Part shown: piece by piece, positions 1 to 8,979 of the stretch
Numbering within the stretch: the first letter of the stretch is position 1
Layout of the letters: each line of letters opens with the position of its first letter
From: Mangrovibacterium marinum
GTDB lineage: Bacteria > Bacteroidota > Bacteroidia > Bacteroidales > Prolixibacteraceae
Direction of reading: 5' to 3'
DNA length: 61,234 nt
Assembly (NCBI RefSeq): GCF_003046625.1
Contig: NZ_QAAD01000014.1
Location: forward strand, 39,489 to 100,722
The notes under the pieces: generated by a model
Told to the model about the DNA's origin: nothing
Database searches by the model: none
The model's input: only the letters and a program-made list of their open reading frames with translations
Made by a program: the position numbers and the translations under genes

Positions 1-70
1 TCGTCCCGTACGGGACGGAATAGCCGTGATGGATCTTGTTGGTCTACCCAACTATCATCCCTCCGGGATT
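1..70 (-). repeat. REP-like intergenic element, copy A
   Basis: Read on the minus strand it begins with AATCCCGGAGGGATG (56-70), continues with TTGGGTAG (44-51) and ends with the palindrome around CGTCCCGTACGGGACG (2-17). The same three modules occur in the same order on the plus strand at 27214-27282, so this is a dispersed intergenic repeat. ATCCC-GGA-GGGAT and the terminal palindrome can both fold as hairpins. No coding potential is apparent. The element may extend left beyond the window. Confidence 0.7.
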
Positions 71-251
71 TTTCTGTTCCGATCATTTATTTCAGAAAGC
101 TCATCGAGACTTTAGCAGAGCAATGTTGTGCTTGAGGGGCAATGCCATCTGGTGGATAGTTTCTTGCAGGCAAATTTCCGTATTTAAGCTTAGGATGGCT
201 CTATTTGTTACAGGGCAGTGTTCTGTTTGTGAGGATGAATAGGATGTTTAC

Positions 252-326
252 CAATGGCTTTAGCCATTTGATTTGGGTAGCACATAAGCGGAGAACAAGA
301 TTGTCCCGTCCCGTGAGGGACGGAAT
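252..326. repeat. Repeat modules related to copy A
   Basis: Three short modules lie in a row: CAATGGCTTTAGCCATTT (252-269), ATTTGGGTAGCAC (271-283) and the palindrome CCGTCCCGTGAGGGACGG (306-323). The first two recur as exact reverse complements at 27436-27453 and 27305-27317. The third is a variant of the palindrome at 1-18 with TGA instead of TAC in the centre. The rest of 71-426 shows no gene that I can support. Confidence 0.65.
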
Positions 327-426
327 TGTTCAGGGAGATGGTATTGGGCTGGTCGGATGGCAGTGCCTGTAGACGGGCTTGTTTGAACGGTGTTTTTACT
401 GGGCGGGAAGCTGATAAACCCCGAAG

Positions 427-1872
427 CTAGCTTTCTTTCAGCATTTTTATCCGGGCTTTTAGTTCGAAGGTGCGCAAGGCATCTTTATACTGGTTGTGGG
501 CATTCACTTTGTACACGTCGAGCGAAGCATCCGAGTTGTCTTCCCAACGGCGGCATCGGTAAATGGGCTTGTAGATGCGGCCAATTTTCCATTTTCGCGA
601 AATTACCAGACCCATTGCGTAATCTTCGCCATAACTGGTATTTGGAATACGGATGCTGCGGAAGATTGGCGTATAAAATGCCCGCGGTGCCCCCAGGCCG
701 TTGATGCGCAGGGCATTGTTGGGGCCGTTTTCGGGGGTCCATTCGCGGTGATCGATAATTCCCGGAGGGATTTCTTCCAGCTTAAAATTACACATCTGGT
801 AGGAGCCAATCACCATGGCACATTGCTCTTTGTGGAACTCATCGACCACCTGCTGAATGGTGGTTTCGTCCAGGTACAGATCATCGCTGTCGAGCTGAAT
901 GGCAAAGCGACCGCACTGGGGGTGAAAAACGGCTTCGTTCCAGCAACCGCCGATGCCCAAATCTTTTCGCTCGGGAATCAGGTGTATTAGCCGCTCGTCG
1001 GCATAGCTTTGCAGCAGCTCGGTGGTGCCGTCGGTAGAGTGGTTATCCACCACAATCAGGTTGAAGTTGAATTGGCATTTTTGGTTCAACACCGAATCAA
1101 CAGCATCCTTGATGGTTTTAATGCGGTTACGAACGGGTATGACCACGCTTGCTTCAACGGGGAAGCCTTCTTCGAACGTTACGGTTTGAAAGTCGGCTTT
1201 CAGGAAAGCGCCGATCTTTTGCAGGTGAACGGTACAGGCTTGTTCCATCTCCCGCTGCCGTTCGCGGGCCGAGCTTTGCACATAGTCGAACTGCTTCTCG
1301 CCCGACAAGCGGGTGTCGGTTTCCGTCATGCTAAAGAGCAACTCCGGAACACGACGTATTTCACCCATGCGCGAGGCCAGTAGGCGTAAAGCATAGTAAC
1401 CTGCATGATGCCAGTTGGCCGTTACAGCCGATTCAAAAGTTTTCAGCACATCGCTGCGGTACAGTTGTGCCGGGCCAAAGTTAAAGTCGTCGCGCAAGCT
1501 ACCTTCCTGGTAATCAATGACCGGATTGGGGCTGAGCACTCCGTTTTTCTCTTCATAATAATCGGCATACAGGAGGGTGGCATCGCTGCCTTCGGCCAGC
1601 TGAAGCATCCGTTCCAGGGCATACTGGCCAATGGTGAGTTTTTTGGCGGCCAAGAGCAATAAGCTGTAGGGGCTTGTGGCTGCTTCGGCAATTTGTTGCA
1701 TGGTTTGGGTCGACCAAAGGTTATCAACCTTTAGGCAGCTGGCACCTTCAAGCTGAACGTGCTGCGGTGCGAGCACAAAAACCGATGCTACCTGTGCCGA
1801 CTGGTTTAACTGGTCGACAATATCTTGTGTTTGTTCCTGTCCGAGCCAGGCGATAAAACAGTTTGCTTTCAT
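427..1872 (-). CDS. Family 2 glycosyltransferase with a degenerate second GT-like half
   Basis: A 481-residue protein. The C-terminal half, from about residue 240, is a clear GT-A family 2 domain: ASVVIPVRNR at the start of the fold, VVDNHSTDGT for nucleotide binding and IQLDSDDLYL as the DXD metal site, followed by the acceptor region. The first 200 residues resemble a second, worn GT-A domain (LLYADYYEE, then FGPAQLYRSDVL) without a good nucleotide-binding start. It probably adds a sugar to a glycan or surface polymer in the cytoplasm; donor and acceptor cannot be read. It starts 3 bases after the stop of the upstream GHL10 gene (1876-3384), so the two are surely co-transcribed. No signal peptide or membrane helix is visible. 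Confidence 0.85.
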   Translation of the reverse strand: MKANCFIAWLGQEQTQDIVDQLNQSAQVASVFVLAPQHVQLEGASCLKVDNLWSTQTMQQIAEAATSPYSLLLLAAKKLTIGQYALERMLQLAEGSDATLLYADYYEEKNGVLSPNPVIDYQEGSLRDDFNFGPAQLYRSDVLKTFESAVTANWHHAGYYALRLLASRMGEIRRVPELLFSMTETDTRLSGEKQFDYVQSSARERQREMEQACTVHLQKIGAFLKADFQTVTFEEGFPVEASVVIPVRNRIKTIKDAVDSVLNQKCQFNFNLIVVDNHSTDGTTELLQSYADERLIHLIPERKDLGIGGCWNEAVFHPQCGRFAIQLDSDDLYLDETTIQQVVDEFHKEQCAMVIGSYQMCNFKLEEIPPGIIDHREWTPENGPNNALRINGLGAPRAFYTPIFRSIRIPNTSYGEDYAMGLVISRKWKIGRIYKPIYRCRRWEDNSDASLDVYKVNAHNQYKDALRTFELKARIKMLKES

Positions 1873-1875
1873 CTG

Positions 1876-3384
1876 TTAGTATTTAAGTGTTTTGGCCTTG
1901 GTTGCCCGACTTTCGTTATTGAGTTTGCCCAGAGCAGTCACCCTGAAATCGTAAGGGCGACGCTTCCCTTTGCGTCGGTCGAGCTTTAGGTGTTGTTCGT
2001 TGGTAATGGTATAGATTGAACGCGGATCGTTCAGGTCCGGTTTCTTCCCGGCCGGTGTTTTGTAAACGATATAGCGAATTGCTTCGTCCATTGGATTGTT
2101 GAAGCTGGGTTTCTTCCATTTCAACTTGCGGCCGCGTTTTTTCAATTTTCGGGGGCTCTGCGGAGTGGCCGGATCAATCCAGGGCATCTGCGGTGTTAAG
2201 GCAGGTGTTGCAAACAGTTTGTTTTGAAGGCTGTCCTGCAAGCCCAGTAAATTGCGTTTAAGATGTTTCACACTGTACAGCGAGCTTCCCTTAATGTTGG
2301 GGGTTGTGCGTGTCAGGCGGATTTGTTGAGGCATTTGGTCGGGGCGGGTCCACTCTTCGGTCGCCGACTTGGCATCAATGCGGTATAAGCCCAGTCCGAT
2401 GTACACGTCGCGCTGAAAAGCGTTTTGGCTCCACCAATCAATGAGGCTGAGGTAGTCGGCCGCGGGATGGCCAATCTGCCAGTATAACTGTGGGGTGATA
2501 TAGTCGATCCAGCCCTGTTCCAGCCACTTCAGAATGTCGGCATATAAATCGTCGTAATTGGTTACTCCGGCGCGGGTCATCGATCCGCGGGGATCCTGAT
2601 CGTTATTGCGCCATACCCCAAACGGACTAATGCCGAACTTCACCCAGGGCTTGGTTTCTTTAATGGTTTTGGACAGCAGCTGGATGGTCAGGTCTACATT
2701 GTTACGGCGCCAGTCGGCTAGTTGATCGGGGCCAAAATGACGCGGATTTTGAGCAAAGTCGGCCGCATCGGGAAAGGGCACGCCGGCTACCGGATAGGGG
2801 TAGAAGTAATCGTCGCAGTGGATGGCGTCAATGTCATAGCGTTGGAGTATGTCGCGAACAACAGCAGCAATGAACTGACGGGTCTCGTCGAGTGCCGGAT
2901 TAAAGTAGAGTTTTCCGCCATATTCAACCACCCATTCGGGATGTTGAAAGACGATGCTGGAAGAGGAAAGCTCCTCGGTGGCTTTTTGCGCAATGCGGAA
3001 GGGATTAATCCAGGCGTGAAACTCCAGTTTGCGCTTATGGGCTTCATCAATCCAGAATTTCAGCGGATCGTAACCGGGATCTTTGCCCGGCGTGCCGGTC
3101 AGGTAGCGTGACCAGGGCTCCAACTGTGAAGGGTAAAACGAATCGGCCGTAGGGCGCAGCTGAAAGATGACGGCATTCAGTCCGTTTTCGGCCATCAGGT
3201 CGAGCAGGGCTAGGGCTTCCTCCTTTTGTTTTTCGATACTCAGACCCGGCTTCGAAGGCCAGTCGATGTTGTTGACGGTGGCGACCCAGGCCGCCCGAAA
3301 TTCGTACTTGGGGGGTACTTCGCCCACTGTTGCCAGGCTAACTGCCAGAACGATCAGCAGTGTTGAGGTGATTTTACGGATCAT
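1876..3384 (-). CDS. Secreted GHL10-family glycoside hydrolase-like protein
   Basis: A 502-residue protein with an N-terminal signal peptide (MIRKITSTLLIVLAVSLATV) followed by the GHL10 domain (PF02638, YngK-like): EFRAAWVATVNNIDWPS, NAVIFQLRPTADSFYPS, HAWINPFRI and the DAIHCDDYFYPYP segment near the middle. The C-terminal 90 residues are lysine-rich and look like a fibronectin-type or similar accessory domain. Members of this family are exported and associated with cell-wall or polysaccharide turnover, but no substrate is firmly established, so none is claimed. First gene of a two-gene unit with the glycosyltransferase downstream. Confidence 0.88.
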   Translation of the reverse strand: MIRKITSTLLIVLAVSLATVGEVPPKYEFRAAWVATVNNIDWPSKPGLSIEKQKEEALALLDLMAENGLNAVIFQLRPTADSFYPSQLEPWSRYLTGTPGKDPGYDPLKFWIDEAHKRKLEFHAWINPFRIAQKATEELSSSSIVFQHPEWVVEYGGKLYFNPALDETRQFIAAVVRDILQRYDIDAIHCDDYFYPYPVAGVPFPDAADFAQNPRHFGPDQLADWRRNNVDLTIQLLSKTIKETKPWVKFGISPFGVWRNNDQDPRGSMTRAGVTNYDDLYADILKWLEQGWIDYITPQLYWQIGHPAADYLSLIDWWSQNAFQRDVYIGLGLYRIDAKSATEEWTRPDQMPQQIRLTRTTPNIKGSSLYSVKHLKRNLLGLQDSLQNKLFATPALTPQMPWIDPATPQSPRKLKKRGRKLKWKKPSFNNPMDEAIRYIVYKTPAGKKPDLNDPRSIYTITNEQHLKLDRRKGKRRPYDFRVTALGKLNNESRATKAKTLKY

Positions 3385-3557
3385 GAAACGGGATTGATTA
3401 AACGAATTTTTCTACTCATTAAACGAAAGCAACAAAAATGTTGCCTTTTGCGGACTCTTTCAAACCGAACTCGTCAAAAATAATGATTGCTTGACCAGTA
3501 CAAGCAAATTTACAGATATTTTGATTTGTTGCGTGGCTGAGTCTATGTTCGATATGC

Positions 3558-3565
3558 TACATTTG
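3558..3565 (+). promoter_or_regulatory. Candidate -7 box of the sugar-kinase gene
   Basis: TACATTTG matches the Bacteroidota -7 consensus TAnnTTTG, 26 bases before the ATG at 3592. TTTG at 3525-3528 could be the upstream box but is farther away (about 29 bases) than the usual 19-21, so only the -7 element is convincing. Confidence 0.4.
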
Positions 3566-3591
3566 AGGGAAAATCTATAATCAGGAAAGCT

Positions 3592-4431
3592 ATGCTTTTA
3601 ATTGCCGATAGTGGTTCGACTAAAACAGATTGGCTGGTGGCCGACGACTTTGGGACGACACGCCGTTTTCAAACCTCGGGAATCAACCCGGTTTTTCGTT
3701 CTACTGAAGACATACTGGCTGAACTGGGGTCTGTTTTCAAGAAGCAGCATCTTCCGGTTGAGGCTGTCTATTTTTACGGGGCCGGTGTGGTGAATGAGGA
3801 AAAGGCCGCCGTGATTCGTCGGGCTTTGCTTACGCTGCTGGGCGATCGGCCTTGCGAAATTGCCAGCGATGTGTTGGGAGCTGCCCGGGCGCTTTGCGGA
3901 CGTTCGCCAGGTATTGCCTGCATTCTGGGAACCGGCGCCAACGCTTGCTATTACGACGGCCAGCAGGTGGTTTACGGAATCCCTCCGATGGGCTACATCC
4001 TGGGCGACGAGGCTTCGGGAGCCGTGATGGGTAAATACCTGCTGGGCGATTATTTTAAGCAAGTGATGCCGGCAGACTTGCGCACAAAGTTTCACCAAAA
4101 GTACGGGCTTGACAAGAATGAAGTGATCGATCGGGTTTACCGAGGCGAGAAGCCCAACAAATATCTGGCCTCCTTTGCCATCTTTTTAAATGAAGAGCGG
4201 GAGCATCCCTACTGTCATGCGTTTTTGCACGGGCAGTTTCATGCGTTCTTGCAGCGCAATGTCTTGCAAATGCCCGAGTCGGCGAGTTTGCCGGTCAGCT
4301 TTGTGGGATCGGTGGCGTATCATTTTCAGGACATCCTGAACGAAGAGCTTTTAAACCTGGGCTTGAACAAAGGCCTTGTTCTGAAAGAACCTATTGACGC
4401 TTTGTTTGCCTATCATTCCGCCGAATTTTAA
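3592..4431 (+). CDS. BadF/BadG-type ATPase, N-acetylglucosamine kinase-like
   Basis: A 279-residue member of the BadF/BadG/BcrA ATPase family (PF01869), which in Bacteroidota is generally a GlcNAc-kinase-like sugar kinase. The ASKHA fold is visible: the phosphate-1 loop DSGSTKTDWLV at the N-terminus, the adenosine/phosphate-2 motif CILGTGANACYYDG around residue 110, and GYILGDEASGAVMGKYLL as the substrate-side motif. It should phosphorylate an amino sugar in the cytoplasm for peptidoglycan recycling or catabolism. It stands alone on the plus strand. The GH84 hexosaminidase at 46.9 kb releases GlcNAc-type sugars, so a metabolic link is possible but unproven. Confidence 0.82.
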   Translation: MLLIADSGSTKTDWLVADDFGTTRRFQTSGINPVFRSTEDILAELGSVFKKQHLPVEAVYFYGAGVVNEEKAAVIRRALLTLLGDRPCEIASDVLGAARALCGRSPGIACILGTGANACYYDGQQVVYGIPPMGYILGDEASGAVMGKYLLGDYFKQVMPADLRTKFHQKYGLDKNEVIDRVYRGEKPNKYLASFAIFLNEEREHPYCHAFLHGQFHAFLQRNVLQMPESASLPVSFVGSVAYHFQDILNEELLNLGLNKGLVLKEPIDALFAYHSAEF

Positions 4432-4546
4432 AAAATGCGTAATCGATTGCACTGAGAAAAAGCTGTTTGAATATAAAGCTGTTGCATAAAAGTAAAAAAC
4501 ACGTTTAATAATTCTTGAAAATTCGTTTTCGTTATCAATAAAATCA

Positions 4547-4554
4547 TATATTTG
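4547..4554 (+). promoter_or_regulatory. Candidate promoter -7 box for a small RNA or leader
   Basis: TATATTTG fits TAnnTTTG exactly. No clean TTTG lies 19-21 bases upstream (TTTT at 4526-4529 is nearest). Transcription from it would start near 4561 and run into the terminator at 4695-4721. Confidence 0.5.
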
Positions 4555-4560
4555 CGATCT

Positions 4561-4721
4561 ATTGATGTGTTTTGTGTGTCAAATCCAATTTGATATACAG
4601 GCACATAAATCAAGTAGTGATCCGGCTTTGGCCGGAGAAACTCATGGTTTAATAGGTTTAGTTGGTTTAGGTTAGTTTCGGGAAACCGGAACGGAAAGGC
4701 AATCGGGAGGTTGCCTTTTTT
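4561..4721 (+). ncRNA. Candidate small RNA or attenuated leader (about 160 nt)
   Basis: Between the sugar kinase and the lipoprotein gene a promoter-like box (4547-4554), a stable hairpin TCCGGC-TTTG-GCCGGA (4621-4636) and an intrinsic terminator (4695-4721) are arranged as in an independent transcript. There is no open reading frame of note in it. It does not contain the conserved loop of SRP RNA, and I do not recognise tmRNA or RNase P features. It is either a free small RNA or a leader that controls read-through into the lipoprotein gene at 4849. Confidence 0.5.
4695..4721 (+). terminator. Intrinsic terminator of the candidate small RNA
   Basis: AAAGGCAA (4695-4702) pairs with TTGCCTTT (4711-4718) across an 8-base loop, and the T run continues to 4721. 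4722-4848 holds two further small inverted repeats (CCCCC/GGGGG at 4732-4747 and GGCC/GGCC near 4807-4821) but no gene. Confidence 0.75.
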
Positions 4722-4848
4722 CGTTTGTGTGCCCCCGGGCATGGGGGTTTGCGAAAATCATCGTGGAACTTGGTCGTCTTCCAAGCGTAACTACAGGTAG
4801 AGCGCAGGCCGTTATTGGCCGTGTTTTAACGCCCCGGAGATTGACACG

Positions 4849-5463
4849 ATGAAAAGAAGGCTGAAATATTGGTGGCATCTGTTGCTGTTGGTTGTGCTGT
4901 TGCCTGGTTGTGCAAAGACGGATGAGGATGTTGGTCGCCCGGAGAACTTTCTGCAAGTTCAGGATCGGGTGTATGAACTCAACTACGGTTATCTGGAAGA
5001 TTGGGGCCGGGGAGATTATTATCAGGGCGATAATGTTGATTTAGTGCTGGTCTCGGAGGGCATTTCGATCAACTTTGATAATTACGACGTGTCGGGCTCG
5101 GGGCACATCTTGTATCTCGAGCTTTTTACCGATCGCAAGGCGGGTGTTGCGAGGGGGAAATATCGCTACTCCAATGCCGAACCCTACCAGACCGGCACGT
5201 TCGACGATGGCGAATACCTGGTTAATTTCGACATTGTCACCGAGGAGGCCCAGTCAGTCGGCTATTTTAAAAGTGGTGTCGTCACCGTAAAACGGCGGGG
5301 CGCTGTTTATGAAATTACGATCCATGGAACCGATCTGGCAGGCCGGAAAATTACCGGATTTTACAAAGGACGCCTCAAACTGCTCGATGTAGAGTCGTTC
5401 TTTCAGATGAGCACCGAAGAGCTTGACCGCGACCGCTTCCAGATTCTGCCGGATGTGTATTGA
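4849..5463 (+). CDS. Hypothetical lipoprotein
   Basis: A 204-residue protein with a basic start, a hydrophobic stretch and the lipobox LLPGC, giving a lipid-anchored Cys at residue 21. The mature part is rich in beta-strand patterns, with alternating aromatic and charged residues (YRYSNAEPYQTGTFDDGEYLV), as in small Bacteroidota lipoproteins that form beta sandwiches. I do not recognise a family and propose no function. It converges with mfd, whose stop lies 41 bases downstream. Its transcription may depend on the leader at 4561-4721. Confidence 0.7.
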   Translation: MKRRLKYWWHLLLLVVLLPGCAKTDEDVGRPENFLQVQDRVYELNYGYLEDWGRGDYYQGDNVDLVLVSEGISINFDNYDVSGSGHILYLELFTDRKAGVARGKYRYSNAEPYQTGTFDDGEYLVNFDIVTEEAQSVGYFKSGVVTVKRRGAVYEITIHGTDLAGRKITGFYKGRLKLLDVESFFQMSTEELDRDRFQILPDVY

Positions 5464-5504
5464 TGCGCGGCCCTCAGAGCGGCTTTGCCCGCAAAATGTT
5501 GGAA

Positions 5505-8500
5505 TTAGATTTCACCCAGTATGGTCTTGGCTTTTACAACCGAAATTACTTTCTCGAAACTAATGCTCAGCTTGCCGTTCTTTTCTTTCATGCGGCATTT
5601 GTTTGGGTTGTGCTGCACAAAGCTCAATACCTTTGTAAATACCTCCGATTGGTAGAACGGCGATTGTTGGTCGGAAATGAAGTAACAGGTCATCTTCTTA
5701 TTTTTCAGGATGATGCGTTCGATGCCAAGGCTGATGGCTACCCAACGCAAGCGAACCACTTCGAGCAGCTCGATACTTGGTGCGGGCAGTTTCCCAAAGC
5801 GGTCGATCAGGCTTAACTCAAACTGCTGCAGGGTTTCCTCGTTTTCCATGCTGTCCAGTTCGCGGTACATGAGCATCCGTTCCGAAACGCTCTGGATGTA
5901 GGCATCGGGAAAGAGCAGCTCCATGTCGGTGTCGATCTGGCAGTCGCTGATGAATTTATTTTTCAGGAACGCTTTGCTGGCGTCTTCTTGTTCGTCGGCA
6001 AACAGATCCTTGTATTCGGTTTGTTTCAACTCCTGGATGGCTTCATTCAGAATGCGGTGATAGGTTTCGTAGCCAATGTCGGCAATAAAACCACTTTGCT
6101 CGGCTCCCAGCAAGTCGCCGGCACCACGGATGTCGAGGTCGCGCATGGCAATATTGAAACCGCTGCCCAACTCCGAAAATTCTTCAATAGCCTGCAAGCG
6201 CCGGCGCGCTTCGGTACTAACCAGCGACATGGGCGGCGTTAACAGGTAACAAAAGGCCTTTTTGTTGGAACGGCCAACACGGCCGCGCAGCTGATGTAAA
6301 TCACTCAGCCCAAAGTTCTCCGCATGGTTAATGATGATGGTATTTGCATTCGGAATATCCAGCCCCGCCTCAATGATGGTTGTGGCAATCAGCACATCCT
6401 GTTCGCCATTGATGAAGTCGAGCATAATCTTTTCCAGCTTTGGTCCTTCCATCTGGCCGTGCCCAACGGCAGTTTTCACGCCGGGAACAATGCGTTTGAT
6501 GGTTGCTTCCACCTCGTAAATATTTTGCACCCGGTTGTGGATGAAGAATACCTGTCCGTTGCGTGCCATTTCATATTGAATGGCTTCGCGAATGATGTCC
6601 TCGTTGAACCCGTGTAGCTCGGTAACAATGGGGTATCGGTTGGGCGGCGGTGTTTGAATAATGGACAAGTCTCGGGCACCCATCAGCGAGAATTGCAGGG
6701 TGCGCGGAATGGGCGTTGCCGTTAGTGTGAGCGTATCTACATTCACCTTCAGCTGTTTCAGCTTTTCCTTCACCGACACGCCAAACTTCTGCTCCTCGTC
6801 GACAATCAGCAGCCCCAGGTCGTTAAATTTCACATCTTTCCCCACCAGCCGGTGCGTGCCAATCAGGATGTCAACTTTGCCATCGGTCACATCTTTCAGA
6901 ATTTTTCGCACTTCGGCAGCGGGTCGTAAGCGGCTGATGTATTCTACCCGAACAGGGAAATCCTTCAAGCGGTCGCTAAAGGTTTTGTAATGCTGAAGGG
7001 CTAAAATGGTTGTTGGAACCAGTACCGCCACTTGCTTGCTGTCGGCAGCAGCTTTAAAGGCAGCGCGCACAGCAATCTCGGTTTTTCCGAATCCAACATC
7101 GCCGCATACCAGACGGTCCATCGGGATGGGGCGTTCCATATCTTCTTTCACCGCGGCGGTGGTCTTCACCTGGTCGGGGGTATCTTCAAAAATGAAGGAG
7201 GCTTCCAGTTCGTCCTGCAAGTACGAGTCGTGCGGGAAGGCATGTCCCATTTCCTGGCGGCGTTTGGCATACAGGCCAATCAAGTCGCGGGCAATATCTT
7301 TTACCTTCGACTTGGTTTTGTCTTTCAGTTTTTGCCAGGCACCACTGCCCAGTTTGTTAATCTTTGGCTCAACGCCTTCTTTGCCTTTGTATTTCGATAT
7401 GCGGTGCAGCGAGTGGATGCTGACCAGCAACACATCGTTGTCGCGATAGGTCAGGCGGATGGATTCCTGCATTTTCCCGTTAATCTCGCTTTTCACCAGT
7501 CCGGCGAACTTGCCAATACCGTGGTCGATGTGCACCACATAATCTCCCGGAGTCAACTTGTTCAGCTCCTTGATGGTGATGCTTTCCTTTTGCTCTTTCT
7601 TGCTGCGTGTCTTGAAACGGTGGTAACGTTCAAAAATCTGATGATCGGTGTAGCAGCAAACTTTCAGGTCGTGGTCCACAAAGCCTTCGTGGACGGTAAA
7701 GTTCAGGGGTGTAAATTTCACATTCAAGCCCTGGTCGTCGAAGATGGCTTTCAGGCGCTCAATCTGTTTTTCGCTGGTCGACAGGATGAAGTTTTGATAG
7801 CCGTTAGCCAGATTTTGCTGCATGTTTTGCGCTAGCAGCTGGAAGTTTTTGTTGAAAACAGGTTGTGGCAAGCTGTTGAACTCGAGTATCTTGTCGGCTT
7901 GAAAGCCGGTTTGTGAATTACAAGCCACCAGCCGAAACGGACTGGCCGCCTCCCGGAACTCTTTGCCCGAAACAATGCGTTCGGCAATATCTTCTTCCTG
8001 CCCTTCCAACCCAAGAGTGCTGTTGTAAAACTGTTCCATTAGTTCGCAGATCAGCTGCAGGTCGTTGAAAAACAGCAGGCTGCTCTCGGGAATGAATTTT
8101 AGGAAATTGGCACGGCTGGCATCCTTCAGGCTGCTTTTTACATTGGGGATGATGACAATCTTGTTGAGCTGATCTTTCGAGATCTGTGTTTCAATGTCGA
8201 AACTGCGGATGCTGTCCACCTCATCGCCAAAGAAGTCGAGCCGGTAGGGATCTTCGTTTGAAAAGGAAAAAATATCAACCAGGCTGCCGCGAATGGAATA
8301 TTGTCCCGGCTCGTAAACAAAGTCAACCCGCTCGAACCCATATTCAAACAGCACATCATTTAAGAAATCGATTGAAAGATTGTCGCCCTTAATGACGGCG
8401 AAACTGTTCAGATCCAGTGCCTCGATGGTGATTACCTGTTCGACCAAGGCTTCGGGATAGGTCACAATTTTGACCGGCTTGCCCTGGCGAACCTGGTTTA

Positions 8501-8855
8501 ACACCTCGGTGCGCTGAATGATGTTTTCCTGTTCGAGGTGCTCGGGATGAATCATCCGCTTGTACGATCCGGGGAAGAACAGCAGTTGAGCATCTGTTTT
8601 CAGGTTTTGCAGGTCGTCGTAAAAATACGAAGCTTGCTCCTTGTCGTCCAGGATAAACAGTTGAACTTGCTGTTCCTGCTCGGCCAGAAGCGAGGCAAAA
8701 ACAGTTTTTAACGATCCTACCAGTCCTTTGAGTTGGGTCTTCGATCCGGTTTTGGCGATCTGGCTGAAAGCTTGTTGAAAAGTATTGTGTTCGCGGTATA
8801 GTTTACGAAAATCTGCTAATTCCAAGGTTGAAAAATTTTGATGGCTAAGATACAA
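5505..8855 (-). CDS. mfd: Transcription-repair coupling factor Mfd
   Basis: A 1116-residue protein with the full Mfd layout: a UvrB-like N-terminal region, the RNA polymerase interaction domain (TPGDYVVHIDHGIGKFAGL), the SF2 translocase with Walker A CGDVGFGKTE and Walker B DEEQKFGV, the helicase motifs TATPIPRTL and QLRGRVGRS, and the C-terminal TRCF domain. It removes RNA polymerase stalled at DNA lesions and recruits UvrA. The longest frame opens with TTG at 8855, but a second in-frame TTG at 8825 follows a promoter-like TATCTTAG on the minus strand (8843-8850), so the start is uncertain by about 10 codons. Length fits Bacteroidota Mfd. Confidence 0.96.
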   Translation of the reverse strand: MYLSHQNFSTLELADFRKLYREHNTFQQAFSQIAKTGSKTQLKGLVGSLKTVFASLLAEQEQQVQLFILDDKEQASYFYDDLQNLKTDAQLLFFPGSYKRMIHPEHLEQENIIQRTEVLNQVRQGKPVKIVTYPEALVEQVITIEALDLNSFAVIKGDNLSIDFLNDVLFEYGFERVDFVYEPGQYSIRGSLVDIFSFSNEDPYRLDFFGDEVDSIRSFDIETQISKDQLNKIVIIPNVKSSLKDASRANFLKFIPESSLLFFNDLQLICELMEQFYNSTLGLEGQEEDIAERIVSGKEFREAASPFRLVACNSQTGFQADKILEFNSLPQPVFNKNFQLLAQNMQQNLANGYQNFILSTSEKQIERLKAIFDDQGLNVKFTPLNFTVHEGFVDHDLKVCCYTDHQIFERYHRFKTRSKKEQKESITIKELNKLTPGDYVVHIDHGIGKFAGLVKSEINGKMQESIRLTYRDNDVLLVSIHSLHRISKYKGKEGVEPKINKLGSGAWQKLKDKTKSKVKDIARDLIGLYAKRRQEMGHAFPHDSYLQDELEASFIFEDTPDQVKTTAAVKEDMERPIPMDRLVCGDVGFGKTEIAVRAAFKAAADSKQVAVLVPTTILALQHYKTFSDRLKDFPVRVEYISRLRPAAEVRKILKDVTDGKVDILIGTHRLVGKDVKFNDLGLLIVDEEQKFGVSVKEKLKQLKVNVDTLTLTATPIPRTLQFSLMGARDLSIIQTPPPNRYPIVTELHGFNEDIIREAIQYEMARNGQVFFIHNRVQNIYEVEATIKRIVPGVKTAVGHGQMEGPKLEKIMLDFINGEQDVLIATTIIEAGLDIPNANTIIINHAENFGLSDLHQLRGRVGRSNKKAFCYLLTPPMSLVSTEARRRLQAIEEFSELGSGFNIAMRDLDIRGAGDLLGAEQSGFIADIGYETYHRILNEAIQELKQTEYKDLFADEQEDASKAFLKNKFISDCQIDTDMELLFPDAYIQSVSERMLMYRELDSMENEETLQQFELSLIDRFGKLPAPSIELLEVVRLRWVAISLGIERIILKNKKMTCYFISDQQSPFYQSEVFTKVLSFVQHNPNKCRMKEKNGKLSISFEKVISVVKAKTILGEI

Positions 8856-8979
8856 AATTGTTTTTGGCTATTGTTTCCTTGCCGGTAAGGAGGGTGAAAA
8901 AGCTTCTGCGGGCTGAACCAAAAACGGCTATTCGTGTTGAAATATCCAGATAATTAAATATGAAATTCAAAAATCAACG

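Noticed and set aside
4561-4721. SRP RNA or 6S RNA
   Set aside because: The conserved SRP loop sequence is absent and no long 6S-type open helix is evident; left as an unassigned small RNA candidate.
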